A stretch of DNA of 64,000 nt from Oceanobacillus iheyensis HTE831 (GCF_000011245.1 NC_004193.1:1714501-1778500), one strand, 5' to 3'. Counted from the first letter of the stretch, positions 30,701-39,541 are shown. The notes: generated by a model from the sequence alone, not told the origin. Numbers and translations are program-made.

Positions 30701-31363
30701 TTTTATGTCGCCCAACGTTTTGGGATACGATTCCATGATTTATTTAAAGAAATTTATAACCCGACAACCATTACGGAATCCGGTTCTGCAGGGAGGGATC
30801 AACTTTTTAGTCAATTTGATGAGTTGTCCATCTATATTGGTCAAGAATTAAAACAAGAATTACAAGCAATCTCCCTACGGCTGGAGCATTTAATTCATGA
30901 ATGTATGAAGGAGATTCATGATGAAATTACTTCTTTTGCTTTCCGTAATGATGGTATTTTCGAATTAGCTAGCTTAGATCTACCGGAGTTGCGTACACCC
31001 GATCATTATCCATCTATAAAGTTAGAAAAGGATGCAAGTTTGAAGAAAGTAATTTCTAACTATAAAGATACGAGGAGCTTCTTTGTTAAAAATCAAAAAG
31101 AGACGATAAAAGATCAAATGTATGCTATAATTGAACCTTCTGTAAAAGATTATGTAGATGAAGGAAATAGACTTTTATATAAAGATTACAAAGAGCAATG
31201 GACAACAAAATTTAATCAACTGAAAAGTCAGTGGCAATCGGAAATTGAAGAAATTGCAGAACAATATATTAATCGTATGTTTGTTTCAGTTGATATGGAA
31301 ATGATTATAGAGCGTTCTAAGCAGCTCGAAAAGTTATTGCTTGAATTAAAAGGGAAGGATTGA
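27731..31363 (+). CDS. dynA: Tandem dynamin-like GTPase DynA
   Basis: A 1210-residue protein with two dynamin-family GTPase units in one chain. The first P loop is GHFSAGKSS near residue 51 with ILDTPGIDAADDA; the second is GAFSAGKSS near residue 630 with LVDTPGADSINARH. Long helical stalk regions follow each. B. subtilis DynA (YpbR) has the same layout and similar length, tethers and fuses membranes in trans, and helps cells survive pore-forming antibiotics and phage lysis. The start ATG 27731 follows AAGGAAGGGAAG. The next gene is ypcP, as in B. subtilis, seven bases downstream. Confidence 0.93.
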   Translation: MVVQHQHTINQNQIIALYEKMREYGDVIHANRMLDVLEKYQNQELIIALVGHFSAGKSSMINHLMGSELLANSPIPTSANIVKITSGQGVANVYFHNGDKRVYREPYDLQEIKKYSTDKQQISRIDISTSTTILPEGTAILDTPGIDAADDADRMLTESALHLADYMLYITDYNHVQSEVNLQFLQTMEDKQLPYVVIVNQIDKHDDEELTFDEFQQKIKQTFDQWNLHPSKVFYTSLKEPQANYNQWNELYSFVYQMLTNKSDYLNTSTSMMHILEDHKSYVQTNIDKKLDLFDADTDWSEKEEKWNELSDRMQQLTHQGTELKESFKRELQQTLKNAYLMPAELREKAKLYLESQQTGFKVGGIFKSQKKTEEAKQERKRQFLDGINETIQTALKWRIRDKWYEEVNNQQLPSSLREQILPYLEIQLGEEDLTKSIRKGAEVNGDFVLIYTNDLVEQVKGQFRRQMSAMLDEASKQLQEFNTQEISNLEMELNQLNQIKETAENKALIIQEKNDYLHLLEDTLMDPNPSDETLQEMQNQIQERKPNGMYNEEDTPEQMTDNTSEIQNIDEYVEQNSVQLSQINTRTLQRSMIEASSILDLSGFESYQHDLNKRESSLKNRSYTIALFGAFSAGKSSFANALIGEEVLPVSPNPTTAAVNRIRPVQEPYEHGQVVVSVKSEAAMIEDIQRITKAYRPPEGTLEELMEWVDKKAITKDENLQRMYRSYLAAIESGYQQMKDYLGSEKMITLQEFSSFVTEESKACFIKEMDLYYDCGITQQGITLVDTPGADSINARHTNVSFEYIKHADAILYVTYYNHALSRADKDFLMQLGRVKDVFELDKMFFIVNASDLAVDQTELALVTNYVEEQLLQLGIRHPRLYPVSSKLSLKEKRAKEPLNDEMMKLEESFYSFIHNDLTSLTKQAAVRDLERAYHALTEYIRSLQMDASGKEQRKKDINDIKNETIQYVSTFKDDSYITRMKQKLEKQTFYVAQRFGIRFHDLFKEIYNPTTITESGSAGRDQLFSQFDELSIYIGQELKQELQAISLRLEHLIHECMKEIHDEITSFAFRNDGIFELASLDLPELRTPDHYPSIKLEKDASLKKVISNYKDTRSFFVKNQKETIKDQMYAIIEPSVKDYVDEGNRLLYKDYKEQWTTKFNQLKSQWQSEIEEIAEQYINRMFVSVDMEMIIERSKQLEKLLLELKGKD

Positions 31364-31369
31364 TCGTAC

Positions 31370-32242
31370 ATGGCTTCAAATAAAGTGTTGCTTGTAGACG
31401 GTATGGCATTATTGTTTAGAGGATTTTTTGCAACGTCATTCCGCGGTAATTTTATGTATACATCAAAAGGAGTTCCTACGAATGGTGTGTATCAGTTCTT
31501 ACGTTATCTAATGGATTCCGTACAGAAATTTGAGCCAACACATGTAATCTGTTGTTGGGATATGGGGAGCAAAACTTTCCGAACAGAGTTATTTGCAGGC
31601 TATAAAGCAAATCGTGATGAACCACCGAAAGAGTTGATACCACAATTTGATTTAGTAAAAGAAGTAGTAGAAGCCTTTAATATGCCGAATATCGGCTTAG
31701 AAAACTTTGAAGCAGATGATTGTATTGGAACTTTAGCACATGCGTATAGTTTGGAGAATGAAGTTACTGTACTAACTGGTGATCAAGACCTTTTGCAATT
31801 AGTAAAAGAGAATATTCGAATTGCTATTATGCGTAAAGGTCAAGGAAATTACGAGGTGTTCGACCAAGATAACTTTTACGAGAAAAAAGGTTTATCACCA
31901 AAACAAATTATAGATTTAAAAGGATTGATGGGAGATTCTTCGGATAACTATCCAGGAGTGAAAGGGATAGGAGAAAAAACAGCAATTAAACTGCTACAAG
32001 AATATGAAACCATTGATGACTTGCTAAACAATATAGAAAAATTACCAAAAGGTGTACAAGCTAAAATAAATGCTAATTTAGATATGCTTCATCTTTCTAG
32101 ATCGTTGGCAGAAATTAAATGTGATGTCCCTATCAGTTGTTCGTTAGATACATCTGAATGGAATGTAAATCTTGAAACTGCAACAAATAAATTGAATGAG
32201 TTAGAATTTAAAAATATCGATCGTTGGTTTGCAACTTCTTAA
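31370..32242 (+). CDS. ypcP: 5'-3' exonuclease / flap nuclease YpcP
   Basis: A 290-residue protein equivalent to the 5' nuclease domain of DNA polymerase I, standing alone. Metal-binding acidic motifs are LLVDGMALLFRGFF at the N terminus, NFEADDCIGTLAH and VTLTGDQDLLQLV-like VTVLTGDQDLLQLV. LKGLMGDSSDNYPGVKGIGE is the helix-hairpin-helix DNA contact. It removes RNA primers and flaps. The start ATG 31370 sits six bases after dynA with GGAAGG at the dynA end, so the two are an operon. Confidence 0.92.
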   Translation: MASNKVLLVDGMALLFRGFFATSFRGNFMYTSKGVPTNGVYQFLRYLMDSVQKFEPTHVICCWDMGSKTFRTELFAGYKANRDEPPKELIPQFDLVKEVVEAFNMPNIGLENFEADDCIGTLAHAYSLENEVTVLTGDQDLLQLVKENIRIAIMRKGQGNYEVFDQDNFYEKKGLSPKQIIDLKGLMGDSSDNYPGVKGIGEKTAIKLLQEYETIDDLLNNIEKLPKGVQAKINANLDMLHLSRSLAEIKCDVPISCSLDTSEWNVNLETATNKLNELEFKNIDRWFATS

Positions 32243-32266
32243 CATATTCTAAAACAGATTTACCTT

Positions 32267-32305
32267 AAAAAGACTGTACCTTTCTACTTGGTGCAGTCTT
32301 TTTTT
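32267..32305 (+). terminator. Terminator of dynA-ypcP
   Basis: AAAAAGACTG...ACC and GGT...CAGTCTTTTTTT form a long stem with a T run. Confidence 0.88.
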
Positions 32306-32339
32306 GTTGGGGATCGTGGGGGTATCCTATATACGGTGT

Positions 32340-32411
32340 AGGGGTATAAACGATACCCCTGATACGCTTTGGATTTTATACAAGAGATTGTAAAGAAACT
32401 GTACAATCTCT
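32340..32411. repeat. Two adjacent hairpins in the ypcP downstream gap
   Basis: AGGGGTAT (32340-32347) pairs with ATACCCCT (32353-32360) across five bases. AGAGATTGT (32383-32391) pairs with ACAATCTCT (32403-32411) across eleven. Another GGGGGTAT occurs just upstream near 32329. Neither hairpin has a T run. The GGGGTAT blocks look like CsoR/CstR-family operator halves. Confidence 0.5.
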
Positions 32412-32530
32412 GTTCTTTATAACGATCTTCAGTGGAGTGAGACTGCGACCACATAATGAAAGTTTTGCTAAAATTGACTATTCAAGTCTATAATAAACTT
32501 ATTGGATACAAGTAAAGAGGAGGAGCTACA

Positions 32531-32956
32531 TTGTATTTTCGGTCAAAAAGAGATAAATGGTTAACGATTATATTGTGGACAGTGGTATTACTAGGAGTTA
32601 TTGCTCCTCTATTAAATGGTCAATGGTTCGCTTCTTTGTTAATGATTATAATTGGACTTTTTCTACTGTGGTTTTGGTTCCGTACAGGCTATCGAATTGA
32701 CAATGATAAAATACTTATTTATTATGGTCCCGTTAAGCAAACTGTAAAAATCAAAGATATAGAAGTTATTTTTAAGACAAAATTTCCGTTGACTTCTCCA
32801 GCTCTTTCATTTGATCGAATGCAAATTAAGAGTGGAAAGTATGATATTGTTACGATCTCACCTGAAGAGAAAGAATCATTCTTACAGCAGTTAATGGATA
32901 TCAATCCTGACATATCTATTGATAAGCGATTATTAGAAAGTATTGAAAGAAAGTAG
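32531..32956 (+). CDS. Membrane protein with bacterial PH-like domain
   Basis: A 141-residue protein with two close transmembrane helices (about residues 10-50), followed by a cytoplasmic domain. The YRIDNDKILIYYGPVKQTVK and ISPEEKESFLQQLMDINPDI pattern fits the PF06713-type bacterial PH family, related to B. subtilis YyaB. Function is unknown; such domains may bind membranes or partners. The start is TTG 32531 after AAAGAGGAGGAG. It ends nine bases before cysK and may be co-transcribed with it. Confidence 0.7.
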   Translation: MYFRSKRDKWLTIILWTVVLLGVIAPLLNGQWFASLLMIIIGLFLLWFWFRTGYRIDNDKILIYYGPVKQTVKIKDIEVIFKTKFPLTSPALSFDRMQIKSGKYDIVTISPEEKESFLQQLMDINPDISIDKRLLESIERK

Positions 32957-32965
32957 GGATATCAC

Positions 32966-33889
32966 ATGCGTGTAGTCAATGATGTAACTGAATTAATTGG
33001 TCAAACACCAATGGTTAAGTTAAATCGTCTCCAACCAGAAAATGCAGCTGACATATATGTAAAGTTAGAGATGTTTAATCCGAGCGGTAGTGTAAAAGAC
33101 CGAGCTGCATCCCATATGATACGTGTAGCAGAAGAACAAGGGTTAATAAAACAAGGAGCCACTATTATAGAACCTACAAGTGGAAATACAGGCATCGGTT
33201 TGGCAATGGCGGCATCTGCTAAAGGATATAAAGCAATTATGATTATGCCGGATAATAGTACGATGGAACGTCGAAATATATTAAAGGCGTATGGAGCAGA
33301 AGTCGTACTTACGCCAAGTGAGGAAAAAATGCCTGGATCCATACGTAAAGCGCTAGAACTTCAAAAATCCATTCCTAACAGTTTTATACCTCAACAATTT
33401 GAAAATGTAGCTAACCCAGATGTTCATCGTATTAGCACTGCTTTAGAAATCTTGGAACAGATGGATAATCAATTAGATGCGTTTGTCTGTACTGCAGGAA
33501 CTGGTGGTACGGTAACAGGTACAGGAGAAACATTAAAGGAAAAGTTACCACATGTGCATGTGGCGGTTGTGGAACCAGAAGGATCACCCGTCTTATCAGG
33601 AGGAAAGCCGGGACCGCATAAACTCGTTGGCACAAGTCCGGGATTCGTACCTGATATTTTAAATACGGATGTATACGATGAAATCATTCAAATTAAAGAT
33701 GAACAAGCTGTCACTTTATTAAAAGACCTTGCTCAAAAAGAAGGGATTTTTCTTGGTCCATCTGGAGCAGCTGCTGTATATGCGGCAATGGAAGTAGCGA
33801 AGAAGCTTGGCCCAAACAAAAAGCTTGTATGTATAGCACCAGATACAGGAGAACGTTATCTATCCATGGATATGTTTGATGAAAAGTAA
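32966..33889 (+). CDS. cysK: Cysteine synthase
   Basis: A 307-residue fold-type II PLP enzyme making cysteine from O-acetylserine and sulfide. The PLP lysine is in NPSGSVKDRAA; EPTSGNTGIGLAMAASAKGY binds substrate; GTGGTVTGTGE binds the PLP phosphate; and FLGPSGAAAVYAAM closes the site. The length fits CysK rather than the larger cystathionine beta-synthases. The genome may carry another paralogue, so an OAS sulfhydrylase with a special role is possible. The start at 32966 follows GTAGGGATATC. Confidence 0.92.
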   Translation: MRVVNDVTELIGQTPMVKLNRLQPENAADIYVKLEMFNPSGSVKDRAASHMIRVAEEQGLIKQGATIIEPTSGNTGIGLAMAASAKGYKAIMIMPDNSTMERRNILKAYGAEVVLTPSEEKMPGSIRKALELQKSIPNSFIPQQFENVANPDVHRISTALEILEQMDNQLDAFVCTAGTGGTVTGTGETLKEKLPHVHVAVVEPEGSPVLSGGKPGPHKLVGTSPGFVPDILNTDVYDEIIQIKDEQAVTLLKDLAQKEGIFLGPSGAAAVYAAMEVAKKLGPNKKLVCIAPDTGERYLSMDMFDEK

Positions 33890-33906
33890 AATAAAACTTT
33901 TACCGT

Positions 33907-33953
33907 AATAGTGAGAAAGGTCATGAACAAATGATCTTTCTCACTATTTTTCT
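33907..33953 (+). terminator. Terminator of cysK
   Basis: AATAGTGAGAAAG with TCAT pairs with ATGA and CTTTCTCACTATT, followed by T. Confidence 0.92.
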
Positions 33954-34097
33954 ATTTGAATGGAGAACGAAGGTTTAGTCGCGAGTGATTATTCTTTCAA
34001 AGTCATCCGAAGTGAAATATAGGTGTTAGATTTCATTATTCCGGGTAAAAACTATATTAAACACACCAGTGTAAAACAAAATAGAGGAGAAAAGGAT

Positions 34098-35474
34098 ATG
34101 CTTGTAAAATTATTACCACCTTCGATCAGTAAGTATTTGCAAATGTCCAAGCCGGAACGACAATATGAACTTCGTTTAACACTATGGCGGACACCGTTGC
34201 TTTATATTATTGCAACATTCTTATTTGCAGCTATAACGTTGTATCTTGATGTCGGTATAGGAATAGCCCAATATATGCCTGTTTTTTTTAAGGCGGAATT
34301 TGAAACTACGCGTCTACTTATTAGCTCCTTAATTGGAGGCGTCTTAACATTAAGTGCTTTTACATTGAACTCTTTACTAGTTGTCCTTACTACGTTTAGT
34401 GGACAATTCTCACCAAGATTATTGCAGAATTTTGTGAAAGACAAACATACACAACATATTCTTGGAGTGTTTAATGGTAGTTTTGTCTATGTTTTAATTA
34501 TGTTTTTATTTATTAGCAGCAGACCAGTAGATTATTTTAGTGCCGTACCATTTGTAACAGTTGTAATTGCCTTCTTCACAGCCATTGTCTTTATTTATTT
34601 TATAAATCATGCAACATCATGGATGCAGGTTCACAATATTACCGATATGATGAAGGATGTTTCTGAAGGAATAATAGACAGTGCTTTTTCGCAAGAACTA
34701 GAAGAAATACGAAGAGATCAACCAGGAGATTTATTAGATAAAAATAATACGCAAAATAAAACGGTAATGTCACCAAAGTCTGGTTATATTCAATTAATTT
34801 TATTTAAGGAGCTAATTAAAGAGGCAAAAAAAGATAATATAGTTATTGAAATGGAAGTGCGAGTGGGCAGTTTTGTTTTAAATGGAAATAAACTATTTAC
34901 CTATTGGGGTCCGGGTGCGGATAAAGTGGATGAATCGAAGTATATCCAATTTATCCGAATTGGACATAAGGAAACAGAGATTCAGGATTTAAAATTTGGA
35001 TTAAATAAACTTGGAGAAATCGCAATAAAAGCGATGGGGAATGATGATCCTAAAACTGCATCCAATACCATTTTTCAAGTGACAGATTTGTTATTGACCT
35101 TAGAAGAGAAGATGACGTTTTCTCCCTATTTAGTTGACGAGAATAATCAGGTTCGTCTGATCTTAGAGGTGGATAATTTTGAATATCACTTATATCAAGG
35201 TATAGGTGTTATAAGGCACTATGCTCAGAAGAATTATCCAATTATCACTGATATAATTGCTGCACTCACCAGGTTGGCAGGATCAGTTTCTGAAAAACAC
35301 CATGATGTCATTTGGGAATTTGCTAGTAATACGCTTGATCATATTTACACCGAGTTTATTTTTGATATTGATCGCAAATTATTACTAAGAAACCTGCACA
35401 AGCTCGCTGAAATAACAGGCAATATCGAACACTACAAATATATTGAACAACATTTTAAAGGGAATGCACAGTAG
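34098..35474 (+). CDS. DUF2254 membrane protein
   Basis: A 458-residue protein with four predicted transmembrane helices in the first 200 residues (around 32-52, 75-105, 120-140 and 150-172) and a large cytoplasmic C-terminal part. The TLSAFTLNSLLVVLTTFSGQ and SPRLLQNFVKDKHTQHILG segments are typical of DUF2254. The function is unknown. The start ATG 34098 follows GAGGAGAAAAGG; an upstream in-frame ATG at 34023 has no site. It is a single gene. Confidence 0.8.
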   Translation: MLVKLLPPSISKYLQMSKPERQYELRLTLWRTPLLYIIATFLFAAITLYLDVGIGIAQYMPVFFKAEFETTRLLISSLIGGVLTLSAFTLNSLLVVLTTFSGQFSPRLLQNFVKDKHTQHILGVFNGSFVYVLIMFLFISSRPVDYFSAVPFVTVVIAFFTAIVFIYFINHATSWMQVHNITDMMKDVSEGIIDSAFSQELEEIRRDQPGDLLDKNNTQNKTVMSPKSGYIQLILFKELIKEAKKDNIVIEMEVRVGSFVLNGNKLFTYWGPGADKVDESKYIQFIRIGHKETEIQDLKFGLNKLGEIAIKAMGNDDPKTASNTIFQVTDLLLTLEEKMTFSPYLVDENNQVRLILEVDNFEYHLYQGIGVIRHYAQKNYPIITDIIAALTRLAGSVSEKHHDVIWEFASNTLDHIYTEFIFDIDRKLLLRNLHKLAEITGNIEHYKYIEQHFKGNAQ

Positions 35475-35546
35475 AGGTTATGTGTATAAGAATTCATGAG
35501 AAAGGAATAGTAATTTTAAGTACAAGCCTACAAAGGAGTGATTAAA

Positions 35547-35972
35547 TTGAGTCAGGAAAATGTAAAACATCAAATCGAGCAAATATTAGAGAATAATTTT
35601 GTAGGAACGATGGCAACGGTAAAGAAGCAAATGCCTCATTCAAGGTATATGACTTTCTTTCATGAAAACGTAACACTTTACACACCAACAAATAAAGAAA
35701 CTGATAAAGCAGAAGACATTGAAGCCAATCCTTATACTCATATTATTTTGGGTTATGATGGTGAAGGGTTTGGTGACAAATATGTAGAATATGAAGGAAA
35801 GGTTTCGTTTAATGATTCGCAAGAACTTAAAAATAAACTTTGGAATGATCGCATGAAGTTGTATTTTGACGGACCGAATGACCCGAACCTTACTATTTTA
35901 GAAATAAAACCTTTGCATATTCGTTTAATGAATAAAAATGGAGAAAGTCCACAAGAATTAAATTTTAATTAA
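35547..35972 (+). CDS. Pyridoxamine 5'-phosphate oxidase-like protein (YdaG type)
   Basis: A 141-residue split-barrel flavin-binding-fold protein with FVGTMATVKKQMPHSRYMTF and EANPYTHIILGYDGEG, resembling general stress protein 26/YdaG. The family binds FMN, but the substrate is unknown, and in Bacillus such genes often belong to the SigB stress regulon; no SigB promoter was identified. I choose TTG 35547, eight bases after AAAGGAG. The GTG at 35538 overlaps that site. Confidence 0.75.
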   Translation: MSQENVKHQIEQILENNFVGTMATVKKQMPHSRYMTFFHENVTLYTPTNKETDKAEDIEANPYTHIILGYDGEGFGDKYVEYEGKVSFNDSQELKNKLWNDRMKLYFDGPNDPNLTILEIKPLHIRLMNKNGESPQELNFN

Positions 35973-35980
35973 CCAATTGA

Positions 35981-36254
35981 GGCTGAGACAAAACAAAAAT
36001 TTTGATCAAAAGACGGATGAAAACTAGAATAAGCGGAAGAAATATACGGAGACTCATGGAAAATTACAAAATTGATTTTCTGCGTGCGATGTAATGCTGT
36101 TGAGGTCTTCCTTGTCCAAAGAGGGATCCCGGCCTAGGCGAGACCTCGATGCATAATCATCCAGGAGGCTCACCGGCAACCTATGAAAAGTACAGTATAT
36201 TTCTGAAGCGGATTTTTGAATTTTTTCTTTTGATTAAATACTTTTGTCTCAGCT
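35981..36254. repeat. Palindromic extragenic element, copy 2, with internal insert
   Basis: Outer arms GGCTGAGACAAAA (35981-35993) and TTTTGTCTCAGCT (36242-36254) enclose inner arms GCGGAAGAAATATAC (36033-36047) and GTATATTTCTGAAGC (36195-36209). GGAGACT and GGAGGCTCACCGGC in the core match copy 1 at 11911-11982, but about 100 bases separate them here. These include a GAGGTCT/AGACCTC hairpin. It lies between convergent genes. Confidence 0.75.
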
Positions 36255-36307
36255 TCTTTGAATGGTCAATGTAGTCAGATTTAATCATTTTTCCTACTTA
36301 TATAATA

Positions 36308-37543
36308 TTAGTAATAATTATACGTAATCTTCGTTCGTTTATCTCTTCCATCCATACCATTTACATGAAGTAGAAATAAGACTAACAATGCTACGAAAAA
36401 AGTGAAGCATGCTACAGATAAGAATAATCCCGTTCTAGACCAATCCATTAACCAGCCAAACAATAAAGGTCCAAGGGCAACACCGATATATCTTACAGAA
36501 CCGTATAGTGAAGTAATAAATCCTCGCTTTTCTTTACCAACTGCACCAGCAATCATTGTATTGACACAAGGCAAGACTAGGCCAGCTCCTATACTGCTAA
36601 AGCATAGTGCAAAAATAAACCATACTAAGGGTTCTATCCATATGAGTGATAAATAGGAGAGCGTCATAAGTAAAAAACCAAATACTGCTAATCGTTTCAT
36701 TTTCACGAAATTCTTACCGATTCTACTACCGGTTCTATACGATGTTGCTACTAAAATAAGGAGTGGAATAGCTAAAATAAGTCCTTTCCATACACCAATA
36801 ATATGATTTTCCGTTTCTAATTTGTCAGATAAATAAAAAAGAATTCCAAAAATGGTTAATAAACACGTACCACCAGCCAAATAGACAGTGAATAACCATC
36901 GTCCTTCTTGTTTAAACACTAAAAACAGTCCTTTAACGTATTGATAAAAGGGAGGTGGAGTTTGTCTATTTCTTCTTTCTTTTATAAAAAAGAAAACTAG
37001 TATTGCACAGAGAAAACTAATCACAGGAAATGTAAAAAATACAAAATACCATGTAATAAGTGCAAAGGCAGCACCAATAATAGGTGATAATACCTTTCCA
37101 AGTTCATTAGAAGCTTCATAAATTCCTAACATTTTGCTCTGCTCGCTACCTTTAAAAAGATCTCCGATTAGTGCCATAGCAATCGGAAATGTCCCCGCAG
37201 CTCCTATACCTTGAATAATTCTACCGATTAATAACCATATAAATGCAGATGAAAAAAACGCAGCTCCAATTCCGGCTAACAATCCACCAGCACCAAAAAT
37301 AACTAAGGAAGGTACGATAATCGCCTTTCGAGAAAAGCGATCAGATAGATAACCTGCTACAGGAATACAAATAGCGGCTGCTATAGAAAAAAGAGTGATG
37401 GTTAAGCTAACTTGGATATTACTTATACCTAATGCTTCTTTCATTTCAGGAAGAATTGGAATTAATGTTGAATTACCGAGAGTGGTAATAAAAGGTATAG
37501 AACCAAGTGATAGGATCGCAGTACTTGTATGATTCTTTCCCAT
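36308..37543 (-). CDS. MFS exporter, 12-helix drug:proton antiporter type
   Basis: A 411-residue major facilitator protein with about twelve helices. [17 protein letters not shown] is the motif A loop between helices 2 and 3, [20 protein letters not shown] is motif B, and [19 protein letters not shown] is a motif C-like region. These mark it as an exporter of the DHA1 group. The substrate is not readable. The start ATG 37543 follows AAAGGGGTACACA. The upstream gene on the same strand ends 15 bases before it, so they are probably co-transcribed. Confidence 0.85.
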   Translation of the reverse strand: MGKNHTSTAILSLGSIPFITTLGNSTLIPILPEMKEALGISNIQVSLTITLFSIAAAICIPVAGYLSDRFSRKAIIVPSLVIFGAGGLLAGIGAAFFSSAFIWLLIGRIIQGIGAAGTFPIAMALIGDLFKGSEQSKMLGIYEASNELGKVLSPIIGAAFALITWYFVFFTFPVISFLCAILVFFFIKERRNRQTPPPFYQYVKGLFLVFKQEGRWLFTVYLAGGTCLLTIFGILFYLSDKLETENHIIGVWKGLILAIPLLILVATSYRTGSRIGKNFVKMKRLAVFGFLLMTLSYLSLIWIEPLVWFIFALCFSSIGAGLVLPCVNTMIAGAVGKEKRGFITSLYGSVRYIGVALGPLLFGWLMDWSRTGLFLSVACFTFFVALLVLFLLHVNGMDGRDKRTKITYNYY

Positions 37544-37558
37544 GCTATGTGTACCCCT

Positions 37559-38059
37559 TTATTTTATATTAATTGGTGGTATTGCGAGCCATCCTTTTTG
37601 TTTCATTACATGAAGTATTTTTTGTTCATATTCTAACCGTTGATTAATACATTCCATAAATAAATCGCGAATATCTTCTCTCAAAGCAACTGCAATAATA
37701 TTATTAGCGGCAAGCCTTCCTGACAACAACTCATTTTGAACAAGTAACGCTAGCTCATTGTCATTGAATTTTGCTCCGGCTGGGATATCATGTTGATCTA
37801 CATTTGGACGATCAGGAGGTGAAGGAGGTAATCGGATACCTGCTTCTTTTAAAATACCTTCGATTTGTTCACTTTCTTGAGTGAAACAACTTTCTAATAA
37901 ATCTTCTACTAATATCCGGAAGTCATGGTCGACACTATGGTTTATAAAAACTTGCAGTGTCACTAAGGATGTTTTTACTTGATATAAGTAACTCCATAAA
38001 TGATATACTTCACCTGAATGGAATGGTTCATCTTTTTCTTTAAAACGATGCATAACCAT
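37559..38059 (-). CDS. DUF3231-like ferritin-fold protein
   Basis: A 166-residue all-helical protein with repeated motifs FINHSVDHDFRILVEDLLES and ECINQRLEYEQKILHVMKQK, and the PPSPPDRPN linker. It resembles a single-domain DUF3231 protein, a family related to the ferritin-like CotF spore coat proteins. A spore role is only suggested. I place the start at ATG 38059, after AAAAGGAGAATTC; the frame extends upstream to 38164 without a good site. It precedes the MFS gene. Confidence 0.65.
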   Translation of the reverse strand: MVMHRFKEKDEPFHSGEVYHLWSYLYQVKTSLVTLQVFINHSVDHDFRILVEDLLESCFTQESEQIEGILKEAGIRLPPSPPDRPNVDQHDIPAGAKFNDNELALLVQNELLSGRLAANNIIAVALREDIRDLFMECINQRLEYEQKILHVMKQKGWLAIPPINIK

Positions 38060-38297
38060 ATGAATTCTCCTTTTGACATAATAAGTACAATATAGGTTTT
38101 CCTTTTTATACGAACTTATGCTTAATAAATGAAACGATTTCGCACGACTAGTGATTTTTCGCATAAGTTATACTAAAAAGAAATCTAGATAATTTTATGA
38201 TTTTATTTGAGTATAGTAATGTAGCTTATTTGTCAGGTTATGTCTATGTTTACCTAAATAATAATTGTCCGATGTAATTTTACATTATAAAAAATGT

Positions 38298-38326
38298 TTG
38301 TCTTTCATGATGGTTCCTGCTATAAT
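38298..38326 (+). promoter_or_regulatory. Sigma-A promoter of the dapA leader
   Basis: TTGTCT (38298-38303), a 17-base spacer, and TATAAT (38321-38326) lie just upstream of the lysine riboswitch. Confidence 0.8.
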
Positions 38327-38354
38327 ACACGTACCAAGTGAATCATATTCATAG

Positions 38355-38585
38355 GTTTTGGATAGAGGTGCGGAGACCATCAGTATATACGCGGAAGGGA
38401 AATGAGCCCTAGTGAAGCGTATGGAAAGGGGAATCTGCCGAAGCGAGTGAAATACTCATTCATTAACTCGTTGGTGCTGCTATTGAACAAATAACAGTGC
38501 TGTCATATAGGAGACTATATGGAGGGCTATCGAGCTGGGAACTTATATGTTCAGCAGCAACGGGCTTCCGTTGGTGCTTTTTAAT
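38355..38585 (+). promoter_or_regulatory. Lysine riboswitch (L box) with terminator
   Basis: The leader of dapA contains the conserved L-box blocks in order: GATAGAGGTGCGGAGACC (38361), GAAGGGAAATGAGCC (38394), CTGCCGAAGCG (38435), GGTGCTG, CTGTCA (38500) and GGAGGGCTATCGAGC (38521). These match the B. subtilis lysC leader. A terminator follows at 38554-38582: GCAGCAACGG pairs with CCGTTGGTGC (one mismatch), then T. Lysine binding should favour the terminator and stop transcription before dapA. Confidence 0.92.
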
Positions 38586-38640
38586 TTGGCCCAACCCTCT
38601 TAAAGCAAGTTTGTTCAAATTATAAAAAGGGTGTGTTTAC

Positions 38641-39528
38641 ATGAATTTTGGAAAAGTATTAACAGCGATGGTGACGCCTTTCGATAAACATGAAGAAATC
38701 GATTTTCAAGCATTGGATCATTTAATTGACCATCTAATTAATAATGGGTCAGATGGTTTGGTAGTAGCTGGTACCACAGGTGAATCTCCAACGTTAACAC
38801 ATGAAGAGAGAATAAAATTATTCGAATATGTCGTGAAAAAAGTAAATGGAGCAGTACCCGTAATTGCCGGAACGGGCTCTAATTATACGAAAGCATCGAT
38901 TGAATTGACAAAAGAAGTAGCAAAAACAGGTGTTGATGGAGTAATGCTTGTTGCACCATATTATAATAAACCGTCACAGGATAGCATGTATGAACATTTT
39001 AAGGTAATTGCAGAAAGCACAGAATTACCAGTAATGCTTTATAATGTTCCAGGACGCACAGGTGTTGATATGGATGTATCTACTGTTGTACGTTTATCTC
39101 AAATAGATAATATTGTGTCCATCAAAGATGCAAGCGGGAATTTAGAAAAAATGACAAATATTATTCGCCTTACAGATGATAATTTTTCTGTGTATAGTGG
39201 GGAAGACAGCTTAACTTTACCAGCACTAGCTATCGGTGCTGATGGCATCGTTTCTGTATCCTCTCATATTATTGGGAATGATATGCAAGAAATGATTCAA
39301 CGTTTTGAACAAGGTCAAGTAGCAGAAGCAGCTAATATACATCAGCGAGTACTACCTGTCATGCAAGAAATGTTTGCAAATCCAAGTCCTGTTCCAGTTA
39401 AAACAGCACTGAATCTTCAATCTGTGCCTGTGGGAAAGGTTCGATTACCATTAATCGAGCTAACCGATGAACAGTTGCAAAATTTACAGTCCGTATTATC
39501 GGATTTCGAACATTCTAAAATGATATAA
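38641..39528 (+). CDS. dapA: 4-hydroxy-tetrahydrodipicolinate synthase
   Basis: A 295-residue TIM-barrel aldolase that condenses pyruvate with aspartate semialdehyde at the entry to lysine, diaminopimelate and dipicolinate synthesis. Signatures are VAGTTGESPTL, APYYNKPSQD with the catalytic Tyr, YNVPGRTG, and the Schiff-base lysine in IVSIKDASGN. It follows a lysine riboswitch and stands alone. In B. subtilis dapA is in an asd-dapG operon without an L box. It may therefore be a second, lysine-dedicated copy. The start ATG 38641 follows AAAAAGGGTGTGTTTAC. Confidence 0.94.
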   Translation: MNFGKVLTAMVTPFDKHEEIDFQALDHLIDHLINNGSDGLVVAGTTGESPTLTHEERIKLFEYVVKKVNGAVPVIAGTGSNYTKASIELTKEVAKTGVDGVMLVAPYYNKPSQDSMYEHFKVIAESTELPVMLYNVPGRTGVDMDVSTVVRLSQIDNIVSIKDASGNLEKMTNIIRLTDDNFSVYSGEDSLTLPALAIGADGIVSVSSHIIGNDMQEMIQRFEQGQVAEAANIHQRVLPVMQEMFANPSPVPVKTALNLQSVPVGKVRLPLIELTDEQLQNLQSVLSDFEHSKMI

Positions 39529-39541
39529 TATAAAAATTAAG

